A stretch of DNA of 64,000 nt from Streptococcus mitis (GTDB lineage Bacteria; Bacillota; Bacilli; Lactobacillales; Streptococcaceae): contig NZ_JPFV01000015.1 in NCBI RefSeq assembly GCF_000722685.1, forward strand, positions 310,001 through 374,000, given 5' to 3'. A model generated the notes under the pieces. It did not search any database. It had not been told where the DNA came from and saw only the letters and a program-made list of their open reading frames with translations. The translations under genes and the position numbers were made by a program. Positions 47,199 to 59,270 of this stretch are shown in pieces. How positions within the stretch are numbered: position 1 is the stretch's first letter; every line of letters begins with the position of its first letter.

Positions 47199-47903
47199 TT
47201 AGAAAAGTGAGAATACAAGCACGGCCAAGGCTGCACCGATAACAGGTCCCACAACAGGAATCCAGGCATAAGACCAGTCTCCGTCTCCCTTGTTTGAAAT
47301 TGGAAGGATACTGTGCATGATACGAGGTCCAAGGTCACGCGCAGGGTTCAAGGCATAGCCTGTTGTCCCACCTAGTGATAGACCGATACCGACAATCAAA
47401 GTTCCCACTGCAAAGGTTCCGATTCCTGCTTGAAGGTCATAAAGTCCCAAAGCAAAGATTGTCAATACCAATACAAAGGTGCCAAGGATTTCGCTGATCA
47501 AGTTTGATACAGTATCTTTGATGGCTGGTCCAGTACTGAAGGTTGCCAGGATATTTCCTGCATTTTCTTCTGCCTCATAATGCGGTTTGAATTGCAACCA
47601 AACCAAAATCTGACCGAGCATAGCCCCTGCGAACTGGGCTAGGATATAAGGGAAAACGGAAGCCCAAGGCAAACCACCTTTTAAGGCCACACCGATAGTC
47701 ACAGCTGGGTTTAAATGAGCTGGACTGAGCTTGCCAGATACAAAGACTGCAACCGCAACTGCAATCCCCCAACCCATGGTAATCACAATCCAACCTGAGC
47801 TGTTGCTCTTAGTTTTTGGAAGAACCACACCAGCAACAACACCATTTCCTAGAAGAATCAGGATTAAAGTCCCTAAAAATTCTCCAAATAATTCATTCAT
47901 CAT
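47199..47903 (-). CDS. glpF: Glycerol uptake facilitator GlpF
   Basis: 234 residues from the ATG ATG at 47903/47900 (GGAG 8 bases upstream); a longer frame runs back through a terminator-like hairpin and is rejected. Aquaglyceroporin with six helices and both NPA boxes, HLNPAVTIG (about 65) and ALNPARDLG (about 185, with the glyceroporin Asp after Arg). Third gene after glpK and glpO; it lets glycerol diffuse in. Confidence 0.95.
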   Translation of the reverse strand: MMNELFGEFLGTLILILLGNGVVAGVVLPKTKSNSSGWIVITMGWGIAVAVAVFVSGKLSPAHLNPAVTIGVALKGGLPWASVFPYILAQFAGAMLGQILVWLQFKPHYEAEENAGNILATFSTGPAIKDTVSNLISEILGTFVLVLTIFALGLYDLQAGIGTFAVGTLIVGIGLSLGGTTGYALNPARDLGPRIMHSILPISNKGDGDWSYAWIPVVGPVIGAALAVLVFSLF

Positions 47904-47926
47904 CTTTCTGTCTCCATTAAAAAGAA

Positions 47927-47955
47927 GGAGGGGTAGACTAGGAGTCCTGCCCTCC
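47927..47955 (-). promoter_or_regulatory. Terminator/attenuator-like hairpin between glpO and glpF
   Basis: Minus strand GGAGGG-CAG-GACT-CCT-AGTC-TAC-CCCTCC, then TTCTTTTT. It lies between the glpO stop and the glpF ribosome site and could lower glpF expression relative to glpKO. Confidence 0.65.
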
Positions 47956-47972
47956 ACCTCTTTTATTTTTTC

Positions 47973-49799
47973 TTAATTTTTTAATTCTGCTAAATCGTTG
48001 TTAGCAAGAGCTGCTTCGACATCCGCACGGTAAGTTGCTTTCTCGTCTTCTGTCCAGTCATAGAATCGTCCCATTTCATCTAAAACTGGCTCAACGATGC
48101 TATCCAAACTATCACGCATAAAGAGCATGTGGTTGGTACGACGAAGAAGGAAGTCAACCGGGCTAAGAGCCAACTCATTGCGCATTGCATAGTGAAGTGA
48201 CAAAGTATCCGCCAAACTGAGTCCTGGTGCTTGTTCCAAACTATGAGCAAGAGCAAAGACTTTCGGTGCATTTGAACCGTAGAGATTTGCGAGATAGTGA
48301 GCTTCCTTGCTATCCAAGCCACGTGACACTCCAAGTTGCGCAAAGGCTTCGATTTCTGAGTCCACATTTGCTGGGTTCAATTCCCCACCTGAAACAGGGT
48401 AAGTCTTAGAATTGATGAGTTTAAAGCTACGGTCAAATTCTGCTTTGAGGATGTCAACCACGCGCTCCATAGCTCCTTCAGCCATCTTACGGTAGTCTGT
48501 GATTTTACCACCAGCAAGGGTCAAGAGGCCATTGTCATCTCGGTCCAAGCTCGAACCACGTGAAACTGCAGATGGATCCAAATGTTTCTCAGAGGTACTG
48601 CTTTCAAGCTTGCTGACAGCAGACTCAACATCTTCACGCGTTTTTTCTTTAGAGAGATAAGATTCAACAGTCGCAATCAAGTTGTTAAAGCTTTCATCAC
48701 TGATGGTTCCGTTATTTCCTCCATTGTAGTCAGAAGCGCTATTGCCTGCGATCAATGGACGAAGACCTGCCCAGCTACTTTCAATGTCAGCAACAGTAAT
48801 GTTTGCATCTGGGAAGCGGTTATTGACAATACCAAGTAGATAATCTACATCTTCCTGAGTCACTTTTGGATGTTCCAAATCCCCTGTGTAGTCTGTATCC
48901 GTTGTACCAAAGTAAGTCTTGTTTTCACGCGGGAGAACAAAGACCATACGACCATCTCCCAAACCAGTGTCAAAGTAAACTGGCTGTGAAACCTTGATCT
49001 TGCTTGAGTCCACTACCAAGTGAACTCCCTTAGTTGGACGCATTTGTGAGAATTGGGTTCCCTTATTAGACAAATTGCGTACTTTGTCGCTCCAAGGACC
49101 TGTTGTGTTAATCACCAGACGGGCCTTGATTTCAAAGACTTGGTCTGTCAAGAGATCACGAGCTACAACACCTGTAATCTTGCCACTTTCGTCAAAGAGG
49201 AAGCCTTCTGCCTTCACGTGGTTGGCAATGAGGGCACCGTCTTGGTTGGCACGTTTGATGTTTTCAATCACGAGACGTGCATCGTTGTTACGGAAGTCAA
49301 GATAAACTCCACCTCCTACCAAACCTTCTTTCTTCAAGTTTGGCTGGCGTTCCAAGACTTCTTCCTTGCTCAAGACCTTGTTAGCAGCTGGCGTATTGTT
49401 AACCCCTGCTAAAAGATCGTACAAATCCATGGCTACTTTCAGACGGAAGAGGCTAAAGGTCGCTCCATCTTCATCGTAAACTGGTAAGAGCATTGGATCT
49501 GGTTTTGGAATGTGTGGAGCAATTTGTTGTACCACTGCACGTTCTGAAACCGTATCTGATACTACTTCTACGTCAAATTGCTTGAGGTAACGCAGACCTC
49601 CGTGAACCAATTTTGTTGAACGGCTGGATGTTCCTTCTGCGAAGTCCTGCATTTCAATCAAACCAGTATCTAGACCACTAGCTGCTGCCTGTAAAGCTAC
49701 ACCAGCCCCTGTGATTCCTCCACCGATAATCAAGAGGTCCAGTGTACGTTCCTGCATCTTTTTAATTGATAATTCCCGTGTTTTCTTTGAAAATTCCAT
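47973..49799 (-). CDS. glpO: Alpha-glycerophosphate oxidase GlpO
   Basis: 608 residues, the length of streptococcal GlpO. N-terminal FAD-binding LLIIGGGITGAGVALQA, FAEGTSSRSTKLVHGGLRYL flavin contact motif, and a roughly 50-residue insertion (about 365-415, Ser/Glu-rich) typical of the oxidases rather than GlpD dehydrogenases. It oxidises glycerol-3-phosphate to DHAP and releases H2O2. Cytoplasmic, membrane-associated. In the operon after glpK (41-base gap). Confidence 0.95.
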   Translation of the reverse strand: MEFSKKTRELSIKKMQERTLDLLIIGGGITGAGVALQAAASGLDTGLIEMQDFAEGTSSRSTKLVHGGLRYLKQFDVEVVSDTVSERAVVQQIAPHIPKPDPMLLPVYDEDGATFSLFRLKVAMDLYDLLAGVNNTPAANKVLSKEEVLERQPNLKKEGLVGGGVYLDFRNNDARLVIENIKRANQDGALIANHVKAEGFLFDESGKITGVVARDLLTDQVFEIKARLVINTTGPWSDKVRNLSNKGTQFSQMRPTKGVHLVVDSSKIKVSQPVYFDTGLGDGRMVFVLPRENKTYFGTTDTDYTGDLEHPKVTQEDVDYLLGIVNNRFPDANITVADIESSWAGLRPLIAGNSASDYNGGNNGTISDESFNNLIATVESYLSKEKTREDVESAVSKLESSTSEKHLDPSAVSRGSSLDRDDNGLLTLAGGKITDYRKMAEGAMERVVDILKAEFDRSFKLINSKTYPVSGGELNPANVDSEIEAFAQLGVSRGLDSKEAHYLANLYGSNAPKVFALAHSLEQAPGLSLADTLSLHYAMRNELALSPVDFLLRRTNHMLFMRDSLDSIVEPVLDEMGRFYDWTEDEKATYRADVEAALANNDLAELKN

Positions 49800-49840
49800 A
49801 CTTACACACTTTCTAACTAAGTCGCTTTATTCTTCCAGTA

Positions 49841-51394
<1,554 letters not shown>

Positions 51395-51410
51395 CTAACT
51401 AGTATACAAA

Positions 51411-51425
51411 ATAAAGCGCTTTCTT
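51411..51425. promoter_or_regulatory. cre site of the glp operon
   Basis: ATAAAGCGCTTTCTT fits the CcpA consensus WTGNAANCGNWNNCW with one mismatch. It lies just upstream of a minus-strand TATACT (about 51400-51405), in the promoter spacer. Confidence 0.7.
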
Positions 51426-51484
51426 GTTTATCAACTTTTTTAATTTTTTAAAAAATGTGAGTAGATTGTGTGAATTTCACAAAA

Positions 51485-51507
51485 AAGACCTGGAACAACC
51501 AAGCCTT
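51485..51507 (-). terminator. Terminator of the Mga-like regulator gene
   Basis: Minus strand AAGGCTTGG / CCAGGTCTT stem (two G-U pairs), then TTTTTT, overlapping the stop codon. Confidence 0.75.
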
Positions 51508-52935
51508 TTAAGTGAATAATAACTGACGAATAGCCACCAAATCTTCCATATCCAAGTCATTTTTTAAATAATAAACTGGTGTTTGTTCCTTCTTATGAAT
51601 CGGGTTATTGGTAACCAGCAAATCATAATGTCGAGTTCGGTCATAGGCTTCAATGGTAATAAAACGATTGTATTCCAAATACCGTTTCAAAATGGCTGCC
51701 ATCCTTGAAAAGACAAGAAAACCAGATGTCAAATCCAGACCAATCCGCATATGCTGACCACCATTTTCAGCCATATATTCGATTAACTGCAGCCATTCCC
51801 AGAGAATTTTCTTATCTAAATCTGTCCCCTGATGAAAGGCCGGTAGAGCATGAAAAATCTCCTCTGCCGTTCCCCTAAAATCATGTTCCATCAGCAAATA
51901 AGGATGACGATTCTCCAACTGGTACTTGTAGCGGTCCTGTAAAATATAGCCCTTATAGAGATAGACTTGAGCACAAAGCTGACTGAGTTCATAGGTGACA
52001 TGGTCCTCTGTATAATCACCCAGTAACTCCTCCTTCTTCATTTCTTGAATCAATTGCGTCAGCAAATCGGCCAACTGCCCTCCAAAACCAAGAATATACT
52101 CCATTGTATGAAGAGGAAGGATGCGATGAGATAGGAGGAAAGAGAAGAATATCATCATCTCCTCATCCTCGGTTCCTAGAGGAAGGTGTTGCCCGGCAAA
52201 AAAGGAAGGAGCCTTTCGATGCAAACGAAGGTAGAAAATATTGTCAAAATACCCTCGCATTTTCTCTTCTATCACTTGAAACTGACAGGCATTGACCCGA
52301 AGACGCTGTTGACTGATATGAGCCCAGAGAACCAAGTCCAATTTCTGACCCGAAGACAAACTTGCACCGCAGATTTCTTCTAAAGTGGCAATCTCCTGTT
52401 TTCTCTCTGGTTTCTGCATGTGACCTTCCCATTCCTGACTCGACCAGACCTTGCGGAAAAGGCAGAAATAGAAATAGCGAATCTGATGCTCTGGACCTCG
52501 CCAACGTCCATTTTGGATGGATAAATCAAATTCTGACAAAATCTGATTTAAGCTAGCTAAGTGACGGCCAAGCGTAGCCTCGCTAATCATCAATTCTTGA
52601 GCCAGCTGATGGGCTAAAAACTGTTGGTGGTAGAGAAGATAGACCACAATCTGGTATTTAACAGCATTCTCCAAAAACAGGCTCCGAATATCTCTCCCCT
52701 TGGTAGCTGCACCGATCGACAGGCGCAGATTTTCATCTTCTAAGGAGATGTTCAGCTCTAAGCCACTATCCAAAGCCTTTTCATTAAGAAGGGTGACATA
52801 TTTGGTTAGAGTTGCTTTTGAAAATCCTGTTTCCTCCATTACAGCCTTGACAGTCGTCTGAGACTCTTGTAATAGAAAGGAAAGGATTGAAAATTGGCCA
52901 GATTCGGCCTTTTCCATCAAATCTCCTAAATACAT
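51508..52935 (-). CDS. Mga/PRD-type transcriptional regulator
   Basis: 475 residues. Two N-terminal helix-turn-helix domains (about 15-65, [21 protein letters not shown], and about 100-135, [20 protein letters not shown]) precede two PRD-like helical domains and a C-terminal EIIB-like fold, the Mga architecture. The start may instead be the ATG at 52917, which has a stronger site (AGGAG, 6 bases). The PRD His residues that PTS proteins would phosphorylate are not obvious. It lies directly upstream of glpK in the same orientation, so control of glycerol genes is plausible but inferred. Confidence 0.8.
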   Translation of the reverse strand: MYLGDLMEKAESGQFSILSFLLQESQTTVKAVMEETGFSKATLTKYVTLLNEKALDSGLELNISLEDENLRLSIGAATKGRDIRSLFLENAVKYQIVVYLLYHQQFLAHQLAQELMISEATLGRHLASLNQILSEFDLSIQNGRWRGPEHQIRYFYFCLFRKVWSSQEWEGHMQKPERKQEIATLEEICGASLSSGQKLDLVLWAHISQQRLRVNACQFQVIEEKMRGYFDNIFYLRLHRKAPSFFAGQHLPLGTEDEEMMIFFSFLLSHRILPLHTMEYILGFGGQLADLLTQLIQEMKKEELLGDYTEDHVTYELSQLCAQVYLYKGYILQDRYKYQLENRHPYLLMEHDFRGTAEEIFHALPAFHQGTDLDKKILWEWLQLIEYMAENGGQHMRIGLDLTSGFLVFSRMAAILKRYLEYNRFITIEAYDRTRHYDLLVTNNPIHKKEQTPVYYLKNDLDMEDLVAIRQLLFT

Positions 52936-53018
52936 TTGTTACCCCTTTCATTTTCTACCTTAAGCATAGCATAAATCTTACAAATGCTGAAATAATCTGT
53001 TTCTCTTTTTATTTACCT

Positions 53019-53052
53019 GCTGATTTCCTGATCCATTATCCTGAAAATCAGC
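53019..53052. promoter_or_regulatory. Inverted repeat in the divergent region before hslO
   Basis: GCTGATTTC / GAAAATCAGC arms with a 15-base loop, between the divergent regulator and hslO promoters. It could be an operator for the regulator. Confidence 0.45.
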
Positions 53053-53099
53053 AAACACACGGCTCCCCCTTTGGGCTTTTTTATGCTAAAATAGTAGCT

Positions 53100-53972
53100 A
53101 TGGATAAAATTATTAAAACTATATCAGAAAGCGGAGCCTTTCGTGCTTTTGTCCTTGACAGCACAGAAACCGTCCGTACTGCTCAAGAAAAACACCAAAC
53201 CCAAGCTAGCTCAACTGTAGCGCTTGGTCGAACTCTTATCGCTAGCCAGATTCTCGCAGCCAATGAAAAAGGAAATACCAAACTAACAGTTAAGGTGCTG
53301 GGATCTAGCTCACTAGGTGCCATCATCACCGTCGCTGATACCAAGGGGAATGTCAAAGGTTACGTTCAAAATCCAGGTGTCGATATCAAAAAGACTGCAA
53401 CTGGTGAAGTCCTAGTCGGACCTTTTGTTGGAAATGGTCAATTCCTCGTTATCACAGACTACGGCATTGGAAATCCTTACAACTCTATGACTCCCCTCAT
53501 CTCTGGAGAAATCGGTGAAGACCTGGCCTTTTACCTGACTGAAAGCCAACAGACCCCTTCTGCTGTCGGCCTCAATGTCCTTTTAGACGAAGAAGACAAG
53601 GTCAAGGTTGCAGGTGGTTTCCTAGTTCAAGTCTTGCCGGGAGCCAAGGAAGAAGAGATTACCCGATTTGAAAAACGCATCCAAGAAATGCCAGCTATCT
53701 CAACGCTTCTCGAAAGTGAAGACCATATCGAAGCCCTCCTCAATGCTATCTACGGTGACGAGGCCTACAAGCGTCTTTCTGAAGAAGAAATCCGTTTCCA
53801 ATGTGACTGTAGTCATGAGCGCTTTATGAACGCTCTTGCTAGTCTTCCAAGCTCAGACTTACAGGAAATGAAAGAGGAAGACCACGGGGCAGAAATCACT
53901 TGTCAATTCTGCCAAACAACTTACAACTTTGATGAAAACGACCTGGAGGAACTCATTCGTGACAAATCTTAA
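53100..53972 (+). CDS. hslO: Redox-regulated chaperone Hsp33
   Basis: 290 residues from the ATG at 53100; the frame is open further upstream but only through the promoter. The zinc-binding redox switch is intact: CDCSHERF (about 235) and CQFC (about 267). Oxidation releases zinc and unfolds the linker, exposing the client site. The -10 (TGCTAAAAT) ends 7 bases before the ATG and there is no ribosome site, so the mRNA may be leaderless. Its 3' end overlaps the next gene by 14 bases. Confidence 0.93.
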   Translation: MDKIIKTISESGAFRAFVLDSTETVRTAQEKHQTQASSTVALGRTLIASQILAANEKGNTKLTVKVLGSSSLGAIITVADTKGNVKGYVQNPGVDIKKTATGEVLVGPFVGNGQFLVITDYGIGNPYNSMTPLISGEIGEDLAFYLTESQQTPSAVGLNVLLDEEDKVKVAGGFLVQVLPGAKEEEITRFEKRIQEMPAISTLLESEDHIEALLNAIYGDEAYKRLSEEEIRFQCDCSHERFMNALASLPSSDLQEMKEEDHGAEITCQFCQTTYNFDENDLEELIRDKS

Positions 53973-54939
53973 TACACCTTTTATGATTGGCAATGTTGAG
54001 ATTCCCAATCGTACCGTTTTAGCGCCTATGGCTGGCGTGACCAACTCAGCCTTTCGTACCATCGCAAAAGAGCTCGGAGCTGGACTCGTTGTCATGGAAA
54101 TGGTCTCTGACAAGGGAATCCAATACAACAACGAAAAAACCCTGCATATGCTTCATATCGATGAAGGCGAAAACCCAGTCTCTATCCAACTATTTGGTAG
54201 TGATGAAGACAGTCTAGCACGCGCAGCAGAATTCATCCAAGAAAACACCAAAACCGATATCGTGGATATCAACATGGGCTGCCCAGTTAATAAAATCGTG
54301 AAGAACGAAGCTGGTGCTATGTGGCTCAAGGATCCAGACAAGATTTACTCTATCATCAACAAGGTCCAGTCTGTCCTTGATATCCCACTTACTGTCAAAA
54401 TGCGTACCGGCTGGGCTGACCCATCTCTGGCAGTAGAAAATGCCCTCGCTGCTGAAGCTGCAGGTGTTTCTGCCCTCGCCATGCATGGCCGTACCCGTGA
54501 ACAAATGTATACAGGTCACGCAGACCTTGAGACCCTTCACAAGGTCGCTCAAGCTCTGACCAAGATTCCATTTATCGCTAATGGTGACATCCGTACAGTT
54601 CAAGAAGCCAAGCAACGCATCGAAGAAGTAGGTGCTGATGCAGTCATGATTGGCCGCGCTGCTATGGGAAATCCTTACCTCTTCAACCAAATCAACCATT
54701 ACTTTGAAACAGGAGAAATCCTACCTGATTTGACCTTTGAGGACAAGATGAAAATCGCCTACGAACACTTGAAACGCTTGATTAACCTCAAAGGGGAAAA
54801 CGTCGCAGTTCGTGAATTCCGTGGCCTCGCTCCTCACTACCTCCGTGGAACATCTGGCGCTGCCAAACTCCGTGGAGCCATTTCACAAGCTAGCACCCTA
54901 GCAGAGATTGAGGCACTCTTGCAGTTGGATAAGGCTTAA
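53959..54939 (+). CDS. dusB: tRNA-dihydrouridine synthase (DusB-like)
   Basis: 326 residues from a GTG at 53959 with GGAGGA 8 bases upstream, overlapping hslO by 14 bases. FMN-dependent TIM barrel: [13 protein letters not shown] at the N-terminus, the catalytic Cys in [18 protein letters not shown] (about 100), RTGW and [13 protein letters not shown], and IANGDIRT. It reduces uridine in tRNA D-loops. Co-transcribed with hslO, as in pneumococcus (SP_2188-2189). Confidence 0.94.
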   Translation: MTNLNTPFMIGNVEIPNRTVLAPMAGVTNSAFRTIAKELGAGLVVMEMVSDKGIQYNNEKTLHMLHIDEGENPVSIQLFGSDEDSLARAAEFIQENTKTDIVDINMGCPVNKIVKNEAGAMWLKDPDKIYSIINKVQSVLDIPLTVKMRTGWADPSLAVENALAAEAAGVSALAMHGRTREQMYTGHADLETLHKVAQALTKIPFIANGDIRTVQEAKQRIEEVGADAVMIGRAAMGNPYLFNQINHYFETGEILPDLTFEDKMKIAYEHLKRLINLKGENVAVREFRGLAPHYLRGTSGAAKLRGAISQASTLAEIEALLQLDKA

Positions 54940-54940
54940 A

Positions 54941-55492
54941 ATGGTTCATACTGCTCTACTAATTATCGATATGCAAAAAGCATTTGATAGCCCTATCTGG
55001 GGAGAACGAAATAACCCTCAAGCTGAACATCAAGCATTGAGGTTACTAGCATACTTTCGTAAACACTCTCTTCCAGTCTTACATGTTCAACACATATCTG
55101 ACAATCCCCAGTCGCAATTTCATAACAAACAAAATCAGGTGTTTAAAAGTGGATTTGAGCCGATTACCTCAGAACCTGTCTTTCAAAAAATGGTTAATAG
55201 CGCCTTTATTGGAACAAATCTTGAAACCTATTTACGAACAAATCAGATTTGTCATTTAGTCGTTGTTGGTTTGACCCTGCCTCATTGTGTATCTACTACG
55301 ACACGAATGGCAGCAAATCTTGGTTTTGAAGTCACTTTACTAGCCGATGCTACTGCCAGTTTTACCCTATCTAATAAAAACGGTCAGGCCATCTCTCCTG
55401 AGACTATCCATGAGATTAATCTCCTTTCTCTACAAGATGAGTTTGCTCAAATTCTTACTACAGAAGAATTTTTAACCCAAGTACAAGTATAA
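54941..55492 (+). CDS. Isochorismatase-like cysteine hydrolase
   Basis: 183 residues from the ATG at 54941, one base after the dus stop. Catalytic Asp in LLIIDMQKAFD and nucleophile Cys in LTLPHCVSTTTRMAANLG (about 113), with cis-peptide VVGLTLP. The middle triad Lys is not clear in the segment before. Family members are nicotinamidases, pyrazinamidases or related amidohydrolases; the substrate is unknown. End of the hslO-dus unit. Confidence 0.88.
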   Translation: MVHTALLIIDMQKAFDSPIWGERNNPQAEHQALRLLAYFRKHSLPVLHVQHISDNPQSQFHNKQNQVFKSGFEPITSEPVFQKMVNSAFIGTNLETYLRTNQICHLVVVGLTLPHCVSTTTRMAANLGFEVTLLADATASFTLSNKNGQAISPETIHEINLLSLQDEFAQILTTEEFLTQVQV

Positions 55493-55495
55493 AAT

Positions 55496-55530
55496 AATCC
55501 GTCAACTCTTATTGAGCTGACGGATTTTCT
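55496..55530. terminator. Terminator between convergent genes
   Basis: AATCCGTCA / TGACGGATT stem, 13-base loop, followed by TTTCTTT on the plus strand. Confidence 0.85.
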
Positions 55531-55561
55531 TTGATTATAAAAATTCAAATACTGAAGGTTA

Positions 55562-56254
55562 TTATTGATTCAAAGCAACACTGGAAACCTTACCATCGGC
55601 TCCCGTTGTAATTTGGATGACTTTTCCTCCACCAATTTTGGCATTATACTTACCATCGTCAAGAGTGTAAGAATATCCTTTGATAGAATAATTTTCTTTC
55701 TTTCCATCAGCAGATTCTACTGTAAATTGGCCACCTGATGAAACTGTGATGGTTTCGCTATTGGCTCCCTTCCAATTGCCCGCTGCAGCTGAAAAATCAC
55801 CATCTACCATGGTTAAAACACCCTTGTAGCGTTTATTTTGCTCTGCTTGTTTGTCTTGAAGTTTGCGGTCAGTTGTAGGATTATAGCTTGATTGGTTAGA
55901 CTGGGCTTGAGGAGCTTGTTGAGTTGAAGGAGCCTGAGCAGGAGTTTGTTGACTAGCTACCTGTTGATTAGCCACTTCTTGACCTTGTCTTTGTTCTGGT
56001 GCCGATTGTGATGGCGTTGCAGTTGCTGAAGATTGATCAGTAGATGCCTTGGCCTTTTCAGATGAAGCTGAACTTGAGGACTTCTGAGTCTGGCTTTCTT
56101 TGCTAGCAGAAGTTGCTTTAGAACTTGATGATTGGCTTATCTTAACAGAACTGCTTGCTTGAGTTGTTTCCTTTTTATTTCCACAAGCTCCTAATAATAT
56201 AGTTGATGCTAATACTGTAGCTGTCATCAATTTGATATAGGTTTTCTTTTTCAT
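55562..56254 (-). CDS. Lipoprotein with C-terminal DUF6287-like domain
   Basis: 230 residues. Lipobox LLGACG after a Lys-rich N-terminus, so it is surface-anchored. Residues 30-130 are Ser/Ala/Gln/Thr low-complexity linker. The C-terminal 90 residues (MVDGDFSAAAGNWKGANSET...) are a small beta domain of the kind called DUF6287 in streptococci, function unknown. A ribosome site AAAGGAG precedes the ATG. The upstream region has repeated TTGTAATAT sequences (56267, 56294) that may be promoter or operator. Confidence 0.8.
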   Translation of the reverse strand: MKKKTYIKLMTATVLASTILLGACGNKKETTQASSSVKISQSSSSKATSASKESQTQKSSSSASSEKAKASTDQSSATATPSQSAPEQRQGQEVANQQVASQQTPAQAPSTQQAPQAQSNQSSYNPTTDRKLQDKQAEQNKRYKGVLTMVDGDFSAAAGNWKGANSETITVSSGGQFTVESADGKKENYSIKGYSYTLDDGKYNAKIGGGKVIQITTGADGKVSSVALNQ

Positions 56255-56470
56255 TTTTCTACTCCTTTGTAATATTTTTGAAATATTAAGAAATCTTTTT
56301 GTAATATGATTGTAATATTAAAATTTGAATATGTCAACAATTTATCTAAACTATTTTAAAAATCTTAAATACTTTAGATACATTTACTCCTCCTACTCTT
56401 CTATTCGTAATAAAACAGAAAAAAATTCCTATTTTGATTAAAATTGTTTAAATCCCCTTTGTGTAATCGC

Positions 56471-56499
56471 TTGCATTATTGAGTGTGAAGGAATATAAT
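56471..56499 (+). promoter_or_regulatory. Consensus promoter of the small membrane protein gene
   Basis: TTGCAT (56471-56476), 17 bases, TATAAT (56494-56499). The transcript would start at about 56506. Confidence 0.85.
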
Positions 56500-56532
56500 A
56501 ACATTGAAATAGAATATAGGAGGTGCACTCTC

Positions 56533-56763
56533 ATGCTAAATAAGTATTTCAAGTATCTTCCTTGGCTGATTTTAGATGCTTTCGCTTCTTACGGGGCAGC
56601 TACTCATTACGCTCAAACAACATTTGATTTGTTCTTCTTAACTATCGTTTTTATGATTGTCTACGTAGCTTTATTGTATTTACACGAAACCTATTTAAAA
56701 TATAAATACAAAGACTTCTTTACTCACATATTGAGTAATCCTAAGAAAGATAGCCACCCCTAA
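56533..56763 (+). CDS. Small membrane protein (76 residues)
   Basis: The ATG at 56533 follows AGGAGGT at 8-base spacing and lies after the promoter; a longer frame from 56479 would start upstream of the transcript. Two hydrophobic helices (about 7-25 and 30-53) and a basic C-terminus (KYKYKDFF...PKKDSHP). No family recognised. It has its own strong promoter and terminator. Confidence 0.8.
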   Translation: MLNKYFKYLPWLILDAFASYGAATHYAQTTFDLFFLTIVFMIVYVALLYLHETYLKYKYKDFFTHILSNPKKDSHP

Positions 56764-56805
56764 AAACAGTCGCAACAGCAAAACCATCTCATGATGGTAC
56801 ATAAA

Positions 56806-56836
56806 GAGGTCGGGAACTTTGTCCCGACCTCGCTTT
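56806..56836. terminator. Bidirectional terminator
   Basis: GAGGTCGGGA / TCCCGACCTC, 10-bp perfect stem, 6-base loop, with CTTTTT on the plus strand and CTTTATG on the minus strand; ends both the small gene and clpC. Confidence 0.9.
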
Positions 56837-59269
56837 TTATACAATATCAAATTTTAACTGGCCTGCTTTAACACCAATCTTAAGTGTGCTGCCTACCTCT
56901 AATTCTCCCTTGAGAAGAAGTTCTGCCAACTTGTCTTCCACTTCTGTTTGTAGGGTTCTGCGAAGTGGACGAGCTCCCATCTCTGGGTCATATCCTTGAT
57001 TTGCCAACAATTTCAGTGCTGAAGCTTGTAATTTCAAGTCAATGCCTTTTTCAGCCAAACTTGCCACTAAAGGTTTGACCATAATCTTCACCACTTCCTG
57101 CATATGGTCGCTAGACAGGCTATGGAAGACCACCTTTTCATCAATACGGTTGATGAATTCCGGTCTATAAGCCTTTTTCAACTCTTCAAACATGCGTTTT
57201 TCCATATTCTCCTGATCAAAACGGATATCCTTAGCTCCAAAGCCAACTGTCTTGTCATCCCGAAGGGCTGTCGCACCAAGGTTTGATGTCATGATAATAA
57301 TGGTATTTGAAAAGTCGACCTTGCGTCCCTTACTGTCTGTCAAGACACCGTCATCCAAGACCTGCAAGAGAACATTAAAGATGTCTGGGTGGGCCTTCTC
57401 TACCTCGTCAAAAAGGAGAACAGAATAGGGTTTGTTACGAACCTTCTCCGTCAACTCCCCACCTTCTTCATAACCCACATAACCCGGAGGAGCTCCATTG
57501 AGACGGCTGGCTGCGAATTTCTCCATATACTCACTCATATCAAAGCGGATAAGGGCTGATTCGTCATCAAAGAGAACTTCTGCCAGAGCCTTGGCCAATT
57601 CGGTCTTACCGACACCTGTAGGTCCTAGGAACATAAAGGAACCAATCGGACGCTTGTGACTGCGAATTCCTGACTGGTTACGGCGAATGGCACGGCTGAT
57701 ACTAGAGACAGCCTGATCTTGCCCGATAACCCGTTTATGGAGTTCTGCTTCAAGATTTAGATATTTCTTAGCGTCAGTCTGAGTCAGTTTTTGGACTGGG
57801 ATACCTGACAGACGACTCAAGGTGGTCAAAATATCAGACTCTGTCACCAAGTCTTTATAGACAGGCACTTCCTCCTCTTTTGCGATTAGCTGAGCTGCCT
57901 GTTTCCACTTGCCATCCATCAAGGCCTTGTCAGCTGGACTCAAGCCTGAATCGTCTGCTTTTACATGCTTAGCCTTATTTTGCACTGTTGCCGCTGCCTC
58001 ATCCAAGAGATCAATAGCAGAGTCTGGCAAGTGACGACTAGTCAAGTAGCGATGTGCCATCTTGACAGCTGTTTCAACCGCTTCATCTGTGATTTGCACA
58101 CGATGATGTTTCTCATAAGTCGCCTTCAAGCCTTGTAAAATGGTCATGCTGTCTGCCACACTTGGCTCTTCAATCGTCACTTTTGCAAAACGACGAGAAA
58201 GGGCTGCGTCTTTTTCAATGTGTTTTTGGTACTCTTCCTGAGTAGTCGCACCAACCGTTCTCAAGGTTCCACGCGCTAAGGCTGGCTTCAAGATATTGGC
58301 CGCATCCAGAGTTGAGTCAATTCCACTACCAGAACCCATGATAGTGTGGAGTTCATCGATAAAGAGGATGACTTGCCCATCTTCTTCAATATCCTTGATG
58401 ATATTATTCATGCGTTCTTCAAAGTCACCACGGAAGCGTGTCCCTGCAACAACATTCATCAAATCAAGCTCTAACACGCGCATCTTAGCCATTTCCGCAG
58501 GTACATCACCACTAGCAATACGCTGGGCAAGACCGAGCGCCAGAGCTGTTTTCCCGACACCAGCATCCCCAACCAAGACAGGATTATTCTTGGTTTTTCG
58601 GCTCAAGATTTGAATCATACGGGATATTTCCTTGTCACGACCAATGACTGGCTCTAACTTGCCAGAACGCGCTTGCTCTGTCAAATCATGCGTATAGTCC
58701 TCGAGTCCACCACTCTGAGTCTGGGGCATTCCCATCATATTAGCCATAGAATTTTGCTTGTCAGCTACTGTACGATGGCGTTGGCGTAAAGCTTTAAGGT
58801 CTTCACGAGTCCAACCTGCTCGTTCTTCTAAATTTCGACGAAGGGCAGCAATCTTGACCTGATCTTTCTTGTCTTCATAAGAAAAACCTGCCCTCTCCAA
58901 GATACGAGTCGCCAAGGCATTTCCATCATGCAAAATCGCATAGAGGACATGCTCCGTTCCTAGCATCTTAGCATGGACCACTGACGCTACATATTCGGCT
59001 TCATCAAAGAGAACCTGCAAACGATGAGAAAACGGCAACTCCGTAAAGGTTTCATCCTGGCTATAGTCCGTTTCAGTCAGTTCCAAAGCCACCTCTTCTA
59101 AACGGTCCATCTCATATGGATAATCATTTAAAGTAGCCCCTGCCACACTATAGCTGTGATTGGACATGGCAATCAACAAGTGCCAAGATTCTAGGTAACG
59201 AGCTCCAAAATGGCCAGCAACCATGTAGGCACTTTCGATACATTCATTCAATGCTTTTGAATAGTTCAT
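56837..59269 (-). CDS. clpC: Clp protease ATPase ClpC
   Basis: 810 residues, full length. Clp N-domain (1-145), AAA-1 with Walker [10 protein letters not shown] (about 230), a short middle (UVR-like/M) domain (about 410-470), AAA-2 with GPTGVGKTE (about 545), and Walker [13 protein letters not shown]. It unfolds proteins for ClpP and needs an adaptor. Co-transcribed with ctsR one base upstream. The operon is repressed by CtsR. Confidence 0.97.
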   Translation of the reverse strand: MNYSKALNECIESAYMVAGHFGARYLESWHLLIAMSNHSYSVAGATLNDYPYEMDRLEEVALELTETDYSQDETFTELPFSHRLQVLFDEAEYVASVVHAKMLGTEHVLYAILHDGNALATRILERAGFSYEDKKDQVKIAALRRNLEERAGWTREDLKALRQRHRTVADKQNSMANMMGMPQTQSGGLEDYTHDLTEQARSGKLEPVIGRDKEISRMIQILSRKTKNNPVLVGDAGVGKTALALGLAQRIASGDVPAEMAKMRVLELDLMNVVAGTRFRGDFEERMNNIIKDIEEDGQVILFIDELHTIMGSGSGIDSTLDAANILKPALARGTLRTVGATTQEEYQKHIEKDAALSRRFAKVTIEEPSVADSMTILQGLKATYEKHHRVQITDEAVETAVKMAHRYLTSRHLPDSAIDLLDEAAATVQNKAKHVKADDSGLSPADKALMDGKWKQAAQLIAKEEEVPVYKDLVTESDILTTLSRLSGIPVQKLTQTDAKKYLNLEAELHKRVIGQDQAVSSISRAIRRNQSGIRSHKRPIGSFMFLGPTGVGKTELAKALAEVLFDDESALIRFDMSEYMEKFAASRLNGAPPGYVGYEEGGELTEKVRNKPYSVLLFDEVEKAHPDIFNVLLQVLDDGVLTDSKGRKVDFSNTIIIMTSNLGATALRDDKTVGFGAKDIRFDQENMEKRMFEELKKAYRPEFINRIDEKVVFHSLSSDHMQEVVKIMVKPLVASLAEKGIDLKLQASALKLLANQGYDPEMGARPLRRTLQTEVEDKLAELLLKGELEVGSTLKIGVKAGQLKFDIV

Positions 59270-59270
59270 C

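Noticed and set aside
47904-47957. N-terminal extension of GlpF
   Set aside because: It would be translated from the attenuator hairpin; the ATG at 47903 has the ribosome site.
52887-53099. 71-residue N-terminal extension of Hsp33
   Set aside because: Runs through the promoter and an inverted repeat; the family start is the ATG at 53100.
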